DNA of 64,000 nt from Puffinus mauretanicus (taxonomy: Eukaryota; Chordata; Aves; Procellariiformes; Procellariidae): contig JAJKFH010003256.1 of assembly GCA_023333565.1 (NCBI GenBank), positions 744,001-808,000 of the forward strand, read 5' to 3'. Made by a program: the position numbers and the translations under genes. Of the stretch, positions 45,801-60,800 are shown one piece after another. The first letter of the stretch is position 1, and every line of letters begins with the position of its first letter. Below the pieces are notes generated by a model. It was not told where the DNA came from. It searched no databases and saw only the letters and a program-made list of their open reading frames with translations.

Positions 45801-48800
45801 GTCACTGTTGCCAGAGTAGTAGATTGAGTTAAGCTACTGATTTTTCTTTATATATAAAAATCTTATTTGTTATCCTTTTCTGTCAAGGAGTTTCTAGCTT
45901 CTTACCTGTTTGCTATTCATACTTACAAACTCCAATGATCGGGATCATCATGTGTTTACTCATTTAAATTTAAATGCCAATGTTTTTTGTTGATTTTTTT
46001 TTTTTCCCCTCAGAGTGCCTGCTTATTAGACCGTTATCTAACTGCTTATCTGGCACTCGAATTTCTAGTTCTTCGCCTGCACAGCTGCAGCTACTAAATT
46101 TCCTTTTGGAGGCCTTTGTAGCACTTCAGCCCAACCAAGGAGGCTGAGAATTGTCCCTAGAAGTCCTGGCTCTGTGCATCTGTGTCACCCGATCTGTGGC
46201 TGAGCTGGGGGGCTCACCTGGAAACTGTAGACAAAGTATTGGCAATTCTTCTTAGTGCTGCATTAGTAGGGTTTGTGCAGAGAGATTCAGGTAAGATTAC
46301 AACTTTTACCATATATACTCTTCAATGAAGATAAGATTGACCCAAAATAATTATCAGAAGTTATTTGAAGGTATATAGCAAGATGGAGATGTAGCCTTCC
46401 CCCCCGCCTCTGCCCAAGGACATTCTTGAGCTGTTCTTTTTACTGTGTGTGTTTGGTTTGGCTTTTTTTTTTTTTAGTTTGAAGGTTTCCCTGACAAACT
46501 TGTGCCAGAGATGCATTGATGACCGAGTAGACCAGTGGGTGTGGATTCTTCCTCTTCTGCATTTCTTTGCTGCTCCTTTGCAGCATGACCACTTGCTGAT
46601 AGAAGAAGGTACCTGGGCGGGGCTGGAAGGGCTTCCATTTGCTGAAACAAGGAAGAAGGAAAATACGTGAGTTTTCCAGAATTACTAGTAATATCCAGTG
46701 CCTTGACATTGTAGTTGGTGGTGGTCACCTTCATCTCTTTTTTCGAACTCTCTTGTTTTTAAAAGATAAGAAACGTAGCCTGTTGATGGTGGATATTTGG
46801 AATATATGAACACAGACCATATTGGTTGCTCAGAGACTATGGTGTATAGCAAAGCTGTGCAGTATATTACGTTTCAGACACAAACAACCCTTAATTCTGC
46901 AAGCCGTGGAGCAGCTTGCGTGGTCGGCAATGCCTGGCATGAGTTAGAGCAGCTCATGATATGTGTTGTGCAGAATCTGAGCAAGACCTGGAGTTTATTT
47001 TCCTTGAGTGCTTCTGCACAGTAGTTTGACACTGCTTCTGCAATTACTGGGCCTTGGGGTCTTCTGCCGATCTTCAGCTGTAAATGAAAAAAGTAGAGGA
47101 GTGAGAATAAGAGTCCTCCGTGGGCTGAACAAGCTTTTAGCCTTTTGTCCCTTGAAAACTTCAAGAATTTGTTTTGTCTTCCATCCAGGGGGACCCTACT
47201 GCAACTAATGAAAGAAAAGAAATACTTGATGGAATTTGATAGAACTCTGGTCAAGTCCTGGATCTGCGTGCTGCCCCTGGAGAGCCTGGCTGAATTTATA
47301 GAAGACTTCTCCAGTGATTTGTTAGCTACTCTTCAGGGTGTTTTTTACAGATTAGAGGACATTGACCTTTCGTGCAACAGTGCCAAGGTTTGTCTTCTGG
47401 CAGCTTTACCCAGCTAAGGGATAAAGGCTGGAATTGGGCTGTAGTGTGCCTTTTAGCAGAACTGTCACTGAAGGGAACGTGTTTGGTAGCAAGTTGGTAG
47501 CGAAGAGCTAAAAATTTGGCTAAAAGCAAAAATAGTTGCTCTGAAGTAGGAGACTCCTAAGAGGAGATGAGAGGGTGTATCTGTAGCAAAAAAAGTTGTG
47601 GGCATTGATGAGAGAAGGGTCTGCTTATCTGGATTTGCTCTTAGTCACTGATGGCAAATATTTTAATCCTGATATCCTCAGATAGCTGCTTGAAACTATT
47701 TTTTGCACAGCTTTTGGGGGTTGGGCAGGGCACTGCTGTTTTGAGAGATTTTCCTGTCTGTTGTGAAAACACTTGTATTTGTAAGAGGACAGCAGGAACT
47801 GGACATTGCAACTCATAATAATAAATTTTAAACCTTTAGATTGTAAGAAGTGCAGGTTTTGTTTGTACAAAGAATAGCCACCTATACATTGATTCTGACA
47901 TCCAGTAAATAATTTTTGCAGTTTTATAGCGTATTTATAAAAGCATTGGAGAAGGCATGGAAGAATACGGAATTCCCTCTTTCACAGCATCCGCTCAACT
48001 GATGAGAAACCAGTTTGTAAAATTCCTTCCACAGTTTAATATTTCTATCTTTCCATTCTTAGGTAGTAGAGAGTCTTCTAAAGACACTGCTGCGTACCTT
48101 GGATGAGAAACAGGCCAGGTAACTGAAGTGCACTTTTGTGAGAGCATCGTCCTTTTAATTTACACTGTGCCTGTGGGGTGGGGTTGCTCTTGGAGCTTGA
48201 ATGTGTGCATTGAAATCTGTATGAATAAAAGAATCCTGTATTTCTATCCCTCTGTCAGATAGCAACATTTTTTTAAATCTGTCTGAGGGGGAGGAATGGT
48301 TAGTTGCTAGTACGTATTGAATTTGATGGGGTTTTTCTCCCCCTCCCCCCCCTCCCCCCCTGAGCAGAAACAAAATTCTTCCCCTTTATTCCTGTCCTTC
48401 AGAGTTCTGGAAGCTCGCTCTTGGCAGTCCTGCTTGTTCTGTTGCCTCAAACTGCACAAGGGGGTCTGCAAGCGCACGAAACGGGTGGATTGGTTCATGA
48501 TTCCTGCTACTTCTGCCATGATGATTTCGAAGGTTGCCAAACTTCAGCCCACAGCAGTGAGTACCAAAGAACCATTCATGGGTTGATACGAGCAAGATAT
48601 CTAGAAGTATTACAAAAACAGTACAACAGACTGGTTTTAGATCATATCCATTCTCAATTTGGAAAACTTAATACTATAAATTAACCAAGATTGTAGTTTG
48701 AAAAAGTTGTGAAATCATTCAATGATTTTGAGTCTTCTTGCTGAAAATAACATCAAATGCCTAGTTTGGCTGTCATGGGTTTTGTTTTGTGTCTGTTTTT

Positions 48801-51800
48801 TTTTCCCTTAAACATATGTTATCTTTACTTCCTGGAATAAGCGTTCTTAAGGACAAACTATTTGTGAGCATTGCATTTTCCCAGCCTCCCTCTATTCTTT
48901 ATTCAAGTAGTGGTGGGTCTCTGTTGCTAGACATGTTTGTGCTTTGGATGCATTTAGGCCATCTCTTTTAGAAATATTTATTTAAATCAGTTGTATGTTG
49001 CTCTTCTGCTTGAACTGTTGTTTTTTGTTTGTTTGTTTTTTCTCCTGTGTGTGCAGCAGGTTCCAAGAGATTCTGTGCAGGAAGTTCCAGTGGTAGGAGT
49101 ATTCAGTGACGCTTTGAGAGACACTCGAACCTGGTTCAGAAATGTTTTAAACCAGAAGTTATTGAAAGAATACGTGGAGCCTGTGATGCTCTCTTCTAGT
49201 TGGGAACTTTGGGTTTGTCATCTTCTAATAATATGAATAAAAAGGTGTTTTACTGTAGCTTAACCATATAGTCTTTAGACTAATGGCTCTTTGCTGGGAA
49301 CCGTGTCTGCTGTGGCTGGGTAAGGAATGAGATGGGGACAGGCAGTACAGACTACAAGCTGAGAAGCTGCATTGTTTTAAACACTATTGGGCTGAAAAGC
49401 AAAGGGCTATAATTGGTGCCGCTCAGCTCACCTTATTTCTCCTTTTTCTCGGCTGTTCCAAGAGGCATTGCTGGGAAGAGGAGCTGCCCCTTGTTGGCAT
49501 TTAGCTGGAGCTGTTGTCTTGCTCTCGGTGTGTGTCCTGCTGACTGTCCCTCAGGCCCTCCAGCAGGCAAAGCACAGAGCAACTCCTTGCAGCCCGACTC
49601 GCGCTGCTCCCAGCCTTCCCTGGGACAGTTTCCAGCAGCAAGGTGGAAGTGGTTCATCCAAACGTCTGCTTTAGCAACCGGGACATTTTGACACTGTTTG
49701 GGCTTAAAAGCTGCCTTTTGCAGCTCTGGGGGTGCTCTTTTTCTTCTGGATGGAAACATCTGAAAAGACTGCAAACTGTCTGAGGAATGTGGGGCATCTC
49801 CTCAGCATAGTTCTTTTAACTTCCTTGTTTGAATGTTAAATATCAGCACTTAGTGTTTTGGGTTTGTTTGCTTCTCATGTGCAGGCCTGGGATGAATTTG
49901 TGAAGATCAGCTTTCCAGATGAACAGTTCACTGAGAGGTGGAAGAAGACTTTACTTGCAGATCTGGAGAGAAGAATTCGGGAGGTAGGGGGGACTACAGG
50001 CAATCACTGCATGCCGGTGGGCCATGTTCAGAGCGGATAGACAGTCTTCTGCCGTGCTTAGAGAATAGCTTCTAGAGCCTGAAATGATAATACAAAGCAT
50101 TCAATGTATTATAGCCTAAAGAGAAATAGACTTCAGTGACAAGAAGTTACAAACATGGAGAGCTTTCATAAAGCTTGAAAATTCAAGATTTCAGTTACTA
50201 TAGACTAAAGGCTATAACTGCTGGACCTCAGATATTTCATTGTTCGTTCACTTTGTCTTCTTTCCGTATTTATTTGTTCTCAGTAAAAAATAAATGGAAA
50301 TGCATGCAACAAATATTGCTAAGGAAACAACAACCTTGTTAGCTGAACGGGCACATGAAAACACTGTGGCTTTGCTCATAAAAATTGCCATTGCTGTTAT
50401 AAACCATGTTCTGGAGGCTCAAAAATTGGACGTGAAACTGTACCGTGCTGTGTTCTTGGTGTCAGAGACTCCAGTAGCCTGCTAGCCTGGCTGCGGCGCT
50501 GGTCTGTTTGTAGCAGGGACTGATGTCCTGATGCTTAAAAGGAAATTGCACATTTTGAGCAATTACCACCCCTATAGTTTTAAGAAACAGTGGGTGTAAA
50601 ATAAGCACGCAAGGACTTACAGAAGCAAAGTTGGCGCTTGTCTCTTTTCATTCATTGTGCAGAAATTGTGTTGTCCAGGCTCCCAAATGCACAGACAAAT
50701 GTGGTCCCTTCTAAACTGAACTTGTATGTCTTCTCATCTCCTTTCTACATCAGTTGCAAAATTCTTTAAGCCATTGATTTTCATGGTATAATCAGGAAAC
50801 AAATATTTCCTGGTGGAAGCTTGGCTTGGAGAGATGCATATTAAGTAATCACACATTTTAGATGGAAAGATTTTCCAAGCATTTGTGTTTCATCTTTCTT
50901 CCAGGCCCTGATAAATGGGCTGATGCTTGGCTCCACTAGGAAACTTAAATTTTTCGACTTAGTTCCTTCTATTGTCTTAATAGCAGCACTTCTTCATGCT
51001 TTCAGAAGAAACACTTTGGAAACTTTGAGTTGATAAGAAATCTCCCTTCTGCCCTGTAGGAGCCTCCAGTTAACCAAATCTTAGTCTACTGCTGTCAGCA
51101 CAACCGATTTACACAACATGACTCTTCCATTGACTGGTGTTTCCGTAATTGTGCCATGGAGGCTGTAACTGCGGCTTGCCAGGTATTGTATTTTCCCTCA
51201 AGGTAGGAAAAGGAAAAGTCAAATTTCCTGTTGCATAGAAATCCTGTTGCATAGTATAGGGACATGCATTGTGGTGGAAAGAGTTGCACATTCAGTCTCT
51301 TATTGCTTGAGTTACTGTGGATTGTTTAAGTTTGTTAAACCAACAAAAAAAAAATATTGACAAGAAATCAGGAAATGAGGACCCACTTATAAAAGGGTTC
51401 ATGAAAAATACTTGTAATGCTTTTGTCATCATGACTTTTGGTGTCAGTCATGTCATACAGTTTTTTTGGAATATGTCTCAGCACTGGAGGCGTGACGTCG
51501 TGACATCAGTGCCTGATCCTGAGACAAAGATGGACGCAGTATAATCCAAAACACTGATGCATTCCTTCCCTCTGTCTTGCATGCCTTGTGCAGACTCAGA
51601 ACGATCTCCTTGACAAGATATCTTCCTACAACATGGGCCAATTCAGCCAGCTTGTATCAACTATTATTGAGAAGTCATGGCCAATCAAGAGTGGGCATTC
51701 TGAGGATGATTTTGAGGAGATTTTGCACCACATGCTTACGTGGCCTGACATCAAACATATCTTCAGATTTAATGGTATGTCTGTTAATTATATTTAAAGG

Positions 51801-54800
51801 AGTCTGTGAAAAGCTGTTCTCTGCCTTGCCACTCCCACTTTGCAGAGCAGCAAACAAATATATAAAAATTGTCCTGCTCTTGTTTTGGTCTCTGTCTCAA
51901 AGCTCAAGGTACTCAGTCTGTTTTTGGAGAGGAGAGGCTAAGGAGAGGGAGCTAGTATTCCTCCTGTGCTAATCCACTGCAGCCAGTTCAGGATTTGTAC
52001 TGGACTGCTGAACCTGTAGATCAAGTGGATTTGTAGAGCATAACTTCTTTCTCTGAGAAATTCTAACAAGTTATTGCTACACAAAAATGCAGAAGTGTTT
52101 GTCATGTGAATGGACCAAAATGGCTTGTGTTTCCTCCACAGATTTTGGGTATGGGCTCTCCATGGGAAGGTTTCTGAATTGCTCACCTGAGATCCTATTT
52201 CTATTCAGAAAAACATGAGGGGTTGGAGGGTGGTGTCATGAGTTCACAGGCTTTTGGGTAGGGATTTGAATGGGAAATGGAAGGACTCTGTGTCATGACA
52301 CTGAATAGTTATTGATTCTGCCTAGTTTTTGTGAAGCAGGGCTTATGTAGGTTTTACATGCTTTGTTTCCGGAACAGGAACAAACACAGAGCTCCTAGAA
52401 AAACTTACAGATGAAGCAAAGAATATAATGGCCACAGCAGACTCTGTGTTTATGAGTGTCACTGATGACATCCAGGAAGGATGTATCCTTGTGAGACATC
52501 TGGAAGAGATTTTCCAGCATGAGAAACAGTTCATCTGTATCTGGGAGATAAGTAAGAACACAATTCAAAGGTGGCATTGTTGGGTTACAGCATCACTGTG
52601 ATGATCGATGGCCTACTCTGTTAACCTACTTCAGTGATTAGTAATGCTAATTAGGTGCTTCAGCAGTTAGCAGTGCTGCCCTTGTCTTTGTCCTTTATAT
52701 GGCACTCCCAGCTCCAGTTTGTGTTGTCTGCATTTCACTGTGGTGTTTGTGACTGCTAATCCAAACCTGAGTTGTGGGTGCAGGGGGTGGGAAGTATCGG
52801 CCTTGTGACTACAGATGAGTTTTCTTTCAGAGCACCAGCAGCTGTCATGTGAAGACAAAGAACTACTCCAAAGAGAACTGAAAGAATTGCTGCAGAGGAG
52901 GCAAGAAGAAGTAACACTTCTCAGAAAAGAGAAAAAAGCAATAGGAACCTTTCTGAGCATGTGTAGGAAGGTGCAGGCATCTGTGAAAGGTAGTGTTTTG
53001 GGGAGCAATTTGAAAGTGGCAACTCTAGAAAACAATTTTCTTTGAAAATGACAAGGTTTTATTCTAAACTACAGCAAGGATGAGGAGGGGTGGGGTAAGT
53101 AAACCGAGAGCCTTTGAGGGATCAAGTTGAGTGCTTATGTATCAAATGATGTTTGTAGGGGTCCACATGCCGAAATAGCATTTTGCGACTTGGCGGATTA
53201 GGTGAAGTAAGCTGGACACAGGCTACACATCTGATCTACCTCTGACCTATCTCTCTGTTTTAAAGTGGATGTAGGTGAAGTGGAATTTCAACACGTGGAA
53301 GATCTTCGCTCAAAAAGACTAAATACAGTTGTGAATGTGGGAAAGAGACCCTCACAGACCTACTACAGCTTGAGCCCAAAGCTGAAAGAATTTGCCCAGA
53401 AGATGCACTCTTTTAAGGATAGCCTGATCTTCCTGCAGTTCTGGGAGGAAACAGCGCAGAAGGCAGGAGAGGAGTACGAAAGATACAAAAGTTCAGGAAA
53501 GGAGTATGAAAGTTTAGAAGAGGAGGAGGAGGATGACCTTGTTCCCACATTGGACCTTGATAATGCTTTCAGCAGTCTAATCTTCCCTTGTTTTATGAGC
53601 TATGAAAGGTTGTATAATGATCTCAGATCTGGAAGTCTCACACTTTCTGCAGTTGATACAATTTTTCAGGAATTCACAAATCATCCTGAAGATATCAAAA
53701 CTGAACTAAATACCATATGTGAGCTTAGACCTGGAGAAGTCAGAGATTGGGTTGATCAGCGATTTCAGCAGATCCAGCAATACCATGAAATGCATTTAAC
53801 GTTTGATGCTGCGAAGATCATTGCCAATGTCAAAGAGAGTTTAAACCTCTCTGGTGACTTCAGTGTCCTGGAAAACTTGTTGGACATAGTAAGTATCCAC
53901 TTCTTCAGCTCTTTACTGTCAGGGTGTTGGCTAGAAAGCTTGAGTAAATCTGAACCTTCCTGCAAGTCTATCCCAGTCTGTAAGGAGCCGTTCCTTGTCC
54001 CAAAATGCTTATTTGAGATAAAAATTAAGTGTTCAAACAAAGTGCTTTTGTGTAATCTTTCTTAAAAGAGAGAAAATGGTATTCCTCTGTTTGGGGTGTG
54101 GCTTTGCAGAGGGCTTTTCTTTCCCTGCTGGAGAACGGGTTGTATTTCCCATTTCCAGACTGAACGTTTGTTTGCACCGCTTGCTTTGTAGGCAGGAAAG
54201 CTTGAATCCTACAAGACACAAAAGCTGGACTCCATCAGCCCTGAGCTTATGCATGCCAAGAGACTGCTGGAGGGGATCACAGTGAACCGTCGTGGGTGTC
54301 TGAAGGAGCTGGCCCAGCAGAAGGAGTTTGTCTGCTGGGTCAGAGAAGCACTGAAAGGTGTGTGCTGCTCACCCAGGAATTAGACAGATAGTACTAGAAG
54401 GGATGCCAGTTTCTTTGGGGGCAGAAGGAATGCCGTGTCCCTGACCCATCTGCTATCTGCTTTATGCTTTCGCAGCTTCTGGTATTGATAGAGTTACAAG
54501 CATCTCTTACGGGTTTCGGTGTGGAACGTGCTATGAAATAGTCCCTTTAAACATGCCCATGCCACTGTAGTCTCGTGCAGCGCACAGTAGCTACCCTGCC
54601 CGGCGGCTGGGCTTGGTCTGAAGGTTTGTAGTAGCTGCCACTACTCAGTTCAGACTGGTTATTTAGGGGAACAGAGGCCATCCGTTTAACAGGACGGCAG
54701 CGGTCTGAGTTGTGTGTCTGCCAGCTCAGTTGTTTTACGTGCACAGACACACACCCTGTGCCGTCCTTCCATCCTGGCTGTGAATCTGCTGTTCGTGGCA

Positions 54801-57800
54801 ATGCGGAGAAAAGCCAGGGCCAAGGGTTGCATCACCTCGTAAAGTTGCTGGCGGGATGGGTGGAGGGAAGTTGCACAGGAGATGCTGTTCAAAGGCATTC
54901 TTTCTGCATTTTCTGTAAACAGTGGTGATGTGGAATTGCATTAAAGCTGCCTCATTTGTTGTTCGTTCATGTGTTTATCTCATTTAAGATATAAATGAGC
55001 TGAAGGTATTTGTAGACTTGGCCTCCATCTCTGCTGGGGAGAATGACATGGATGTGGACCGTGTGGCGTGTTTCCATGACACTGTGCATGGCTACTCTTC
55101 CCTGCTCTACGAGCTTAGGCAAGAGTCAGGCTTTGAGGACTTCATGCGCTGCTTGAAGAAGCTGTGGCGAGCCCTGGACAGTGATGGGAATCTTCCCAAG
55201 AAACTGGTGAGTTCTGCTGGAGCAGGTCCCCTCTGTATCCTCTTGTGTTTCTGCCTTCCGAGAGTGGCTGGATGATTGACTGCACAGGGCAAATCGCACT
55301 TGTGTGGGAACATCACAGCAGCTCTTATTATTGGAAAAAAAAAAAAAAGTCTAATGTTTCCGTGGCACAAAAATTCACTGCAGCAAGTGTAACTGGTAGA
55401 GCACGGATTTCTCCAGAGCACTGCTGAGGCTTTCATGGTGACATGGTGTAGCTTTGCTCTTGCAAGAGTTTGAATGATGATGCAGAAGAGGGAAGGCAGA
55501 TGGCTGGGAACTCTCTTATTTTTTGCAGCAGGGCATGTTTCTACGGTAAGAGGCATTGAAGCACTGTGGGCTCTGTTTGTTCAGCCTCCCATGGTGTTGG
55601 CAAAGAACAGCTGTGCAGAAAGATCAGGCTGTGGCCAGTAGTCATTCCTTTCTTCCTTCCCCGTCGTGAAACTCTTATGGCAGCCCAAGCTGTTTGTCCT
55701 GGACACAGATGTAATCCTGGAAAGAAGTTCCAAGTCAGAGCGATTAGGGCAGTGCCATGTCTTTTCTTCTCACAGCGTGCTTCAGCTCAACACTTAGAGT
55801 GGTTGAAAACAGTGAAGGAGAGCCACGGGTCTGTGGAGCTGTCATCGCTGTCGCTGGCAGCTGCCATCAACAGCAGAGGAATATACGTTCTCGGAGCACC
55901 AGCTGATGGGCAAAAGGTGAGGCTGCTTGGCTTTCCCTCCCCTCCTGCAGATAACACTGCTGTCATGTCGGTGACTGTCAGAAATGTGCTGTAGCTTTTC
56001 TCCCACTTTGCACAGTTCCTTTTTGGGGGCTGCTACCTCCTAAGTGCTCTCCTTGCTGGGCGTAGTGCTGCCTCAGGAGTGGAACCTCAGTGCACATCAG
56101 CACTAATGACTTGTTCTCTGGCAGGTTTCTTTGGACAATGTCCTGCGCTTCACCCTCCCAGGGAGCTCTGGGGATAATGAAACATTATGGAAATACTCTC
56201 TGGCAGAGCTCCGAGAACTGCAGAACAAACTGATGCTCATGTCAGCAAAGGGAGAGCAAGGCTTGGAGGTGGAGAAGTTTTCTGAGGTCAGATTTCAAAC
56301 CCAATGGTTGGGTGATGTTGAGGCTGCGGTTGGATTTTGCCTTGAATATCAGCTTTTAAGACTGTGGTTTACAGCTAAGTTGCTGGGGATGAATAGTAGC
56401 AGGCAGATAGGTGTTCCTACCTCTTTGGTTCCCTGTTAAGGTGGAACTAAGCTGGAGACTGGACAGTGGACTGGTACCCTCGTCCTCTGGTCCACTGGGG
56501 ATGGCTCCTGGCTGGGAGGGTTGCTGTGCTTTTGTAGCAAGCGGGGGATTCCTTACTGGCTTCCTGGGGATACTGCTGTTAAAAAGCCAGAGTCTTTTGT
56601 TACTGTACAAGGCCTGACACACCTGGCTTGGGACCAAAGCCTTTATTTTGATTGAAAGTCTTTCCTGTGGTTTCATGACTGGGACTTGTTTTGGTAAATC
56701 AGCTTAGTTTTTTTCTCTCTCCTCTATCCTCACACAGGTCTTTTCCAATGTCCAAAGACTTGCACAGGCCTTCATAGACCTTTATTCAGCTGGGAACATG
56801 CTCTTCCGCTCCTGTCGTGCTCACGTGTATTGTTCACCCAAAAGAGAATCCTGTGTTTGTATAGACTTCTTTTTGGGACCGATCCCAGTGCTAGAAGGGC
56901 AAGGAGATATGGCAGCTGTGCTCCCAGACCTCTGCAAGACAATGGAGAGTTTCCTGGAGAGTTGGAAAAGCTTCATGTATGAAAAACGACGCCAGCATTT
57001 CTACCTGAACTACTACACTGCTGAGCAGCTGGTCTATTTGTGCACAGAACTGGGGAAAGGGACGCTCAGCCAGGGTGCCCTGATGATGCTTTCATTCCTA
57101 AAACACAACTGCACCAAGCAGGATGTCCTTGCAGCCTCCAGGAGTGAGGTGTCTCCCAGCTCAAGGAAGGCTATTTTGGACTTCCAAGTGATGCTGGATG
57201 AGGAGAAGGACCTGACTGCACGACTGGAGTGCATCTGGGAGCGCTACATGCGCAACATGGGCTTCTTCCTTCCAAACTGCCTGGATATTGATACACTTGG
57301 TGGGTGGCTGAAGAATCTGGCCAGCCAGGAGAGAGAGCGTGTCACACGAGACTTTCCCCAGGATCTTCTGTATGTTGGTCAGCCCAACCTCATCACATGC
57401 CCTCGCTCTGAGGTGCTCACATCTGCTCTGGCTATTTACATGAACAGCCCCGACCAGCCCCTTCCCACTTTTGACGAAGTTCTCCTGTGCACTCCTCAGA
57501 CCACTGCTGAGCAAGTGGGGCTCTTCCTCAGGAGGTGCCTCATTCCCTGCAGCGGAGGAAAGAAAATTTACACCATGCTGTACGCAGATGAGCTGAGTTA
57601 CGATGTCAGCTGCAGAGCAGAGGAGCTATTCCAATACCTGCAGCACTACAACAACACCTATCGCCTCGTCATTCTGTGCAACTGCGAGAGGGAGCACAGC
57701 TACATCCCTTCTGTCTTCAGCCGGTACAAAGTGCACATGATACCCCAGAGGCCACTAGCTGAAATCCAGCGATACCTTCAGCACCACTACAGAGTCGCTC

Positions 57801-60800
57801 AGCCTTCAAGCTCAGCTGCTTCGGTGTTCAAGGACAATATGTGTGTGGGGATTGTGTCCTCCAAAAGAGCTGGCGTGGGTAAGATTTCACATGCAAAGCG
57901 GGGTCTGCTGAGTGCTAAAAACTGGAGTGGGGTTCACCTTGCCAGGTTTTCTGCCCAAGTCATAAGCATTTAGTCAGAAAGAATGATTCACACTATAGTC
58001 TGTGGAGTGGGGTGAAAGCTGTAAGGACAGCTCATCTTGTCCCAAGATAGGCATCTCTACGGATGGTTCATCTTGCTAATCTGTCACCTGTCTTTCTACT
58101 GACTTAATCATTAACATAAACTAGATAGCTAATGCTGGATAAGATGAATCTGACCTCCTGAGGTTAAAATATGCCTGCAGGAAGATATGTGAGATGGGAC
58201 AAGGATTGTAAAGCCTGCCTGTTTTTCTTGCATTGGGAATGATTGTTGGCTGTCTCTTAATGCAAAAAGCTAGAGGGCATTAAGTGAAACTACTTGGCAG
58301 GCTGAAAAGCAAACAGAAGGAGGTGGTTCTTCAAACAGCGCTTAGTTAAATTGTGGAACCCAAAGCTTTACACAGGCTTAAAAAGTGATTAGATACAGTC
58401 ATGAGAGAAACATCCATCAAGGGCGATTAACGGAAAGATGCTATCTCTGACATCGGAGTTCCTGAGCTGCAAATCACTGAAAAAATACCGGGAAAGAGCT
58501 GCTGTGTGTCAGCTCTGTTCTTACCCTGTTCCTTAGCTGTTGTCCCCTGTTAGAGATTGGTAGTCCAGTGTGTGCTTCGGCTGTCCAGCTGCGCGTGTTT
58601 CTTGTGTAAACTTCGAGCTGAAGTACTTCTAGTGCATGCATACAGGAGCACCATCAGACCTTGCTTTTTCCTTACAGTAGCCATTCTTGAGCTTTGATAG
58701 AGTACCACCCCGATCAAAAAGGTTGGGCTCTAAAGGGAAAGTGTGCTATATTTTTTTCCAGAGATTAGAGAGAAAATCCAAAACAGTTTTGGTAACAAAT
58801 GGCATCCTTTGTCAAACTTCAGAAACCCAAGGCAGCTCTTGGGTGTTATCTGTGAATGGCTGCTGCCTCAGCTTTGGGCTGGAAAGCTATATAAACCCAC
58901 CCTTTTTGTGGTGTTACAAACCTTTCATACTGCTGAGGGTGAGTTTGGAGCTTCTGAAAGGTTGGAAGAGACAGCTTTACCCAGACACCCACAACTGGGA
59001 AGTATTTGTGGAATGAACCTACCACAGCCAGCTCCTGCGCTACATACAGCATAAAGGGTGTGATGGGATGTAACCAGTGGATGTGGAACGGTCTTTCTGT
59101 TCCCCATGTTAATCTGGGGAACAGCAGATGCAGACTACAGCCAACTGCAAACAACAAACCCAAGTCATTGTTATTGCCCAAAATTGGGCAAAAATTAGTT
59201 TCTACAGGATAAGATAGGAAACTTGAGGGTGCTTTTATCTCTGACAGCAACCATTTTTTTTTCTCCCATGTTTTGACTTTAGAAACAACTACGTAATAGA
59301 ATAGATTCAAGTCCTAATAAAAAGTAAAGCCTTTCTCAGGTAGTCTAAGCAAAACAAGCCATGTGGACAGTGACAGCCTTCAGTAGCCAGCAACAGCAAT
59401 GACTTTGATTCCAGGCTGCAGCTGCTGTAACCAGATTTAGGCTTTCTTCTTCTGGAATGCCTTTTAGGAAGGTTCAGAGATCTCAGAGGATAGGATACTT
59501 AAGCATTTGACTTCCTGCTTTCTGTTATGACCTTAATATGATGTATTCAATATTGATGGTGTTAATTCTTTTGGTGTTTTTTATGATAACAGGGAAATCT
59601 CTGTATGTGAAGAGGCTACATGAGAGACTGCAAGCAGAGCAGCCTGACTATACAAAACTTCTGAAAACCATCAGACTAATTGAACCAGAAGTGGATGAAG
59701 ATAAAGTGCTAAAATCTCTTCTGCATTTTCTGAAGAGAAAACACGAGGCAAAGCCCATGATATTCCATTTTGATATCACCTCTTCAGTAAGTACATCGCT
59801 CACACAGGTGCCTTGTCCTAGAAGTTCTGTGTGGATCCTTGCAGAAGTTGTTTCTTTAGAGCTTTTGTTTCTCAGTAAGCCATTTCACTAGGACGTGTTT
59901 TCTAGTTGTTGTGTAAGTAAGTAACATAAAGAAGTCTTTACCATCAAGGTGGTTGAACTCTGGAACAGGTTGCCCACAGAAGCTGTAGAGTCTCCAACCT
60001 TGCAGATATTGAAAACCTGACTGGACATGGTCTTGGGCAACCTGCTGTAGCTGAGCCTGCTTTGAGCAGGGGGGTTGGACAAGGTGCTCTCCAGAGATCC
60101 TTTCCACCCTCAACTGTACTATGATTCTGTGAAGTTATGATGAATAAATAAAGAGGCAATGCATTTGTGTCTTTTCTTGTGATAGGTACAAAGTGGAATT
60201 CCAGAGTTTCTATTCAAGCTGTTGGTTTTGCAGTATCTGTCAGATAATAATGGAAATATGTGGCTACGACAGAAGTGCCATTTGTATATCATTGAAATCC
60301 TTGAGGTATCACCAGTGCCAAAGAAAGCAGCAAGAGATGTATGTACACAGCAATACTTGATTTCTTTGAATTTTTCAGTCATTTTGCACATATGTTTTTA
60401 TATAGCTGCACATGAGTTGTAGAGACTATAACTGTAAACATAGCATAGAAATTCCCGGTTTGTATCAGGGTGTACTGTGCATCTCCATTACAAAGTGGTG
60501 TCCCTGGTGTTGTACAAAGGGATATTAAAACTAGACAGTAAATGATACATGTTGTGGTTTTCAAGGCCTGTTTGTCCAAGCCTCACTGGCCCCACTAACA
60601 TTTATAGGAGACATAAAAATGCAAAATCTAATCTTCCTCATGTTACTTTGCATGTTTGAAAGTACTAGAATATTTATATGCAGCTATAAGAACAGAGCGT
60701 AGAGGTGACAGCGATAAATAACAACAGTTTCTTGGGTTTTGTTTTCTTTTTCTTTGAGGTAGCACTGAGAAGAGGCTGGAGGTAACAAAGGACTAATGTT

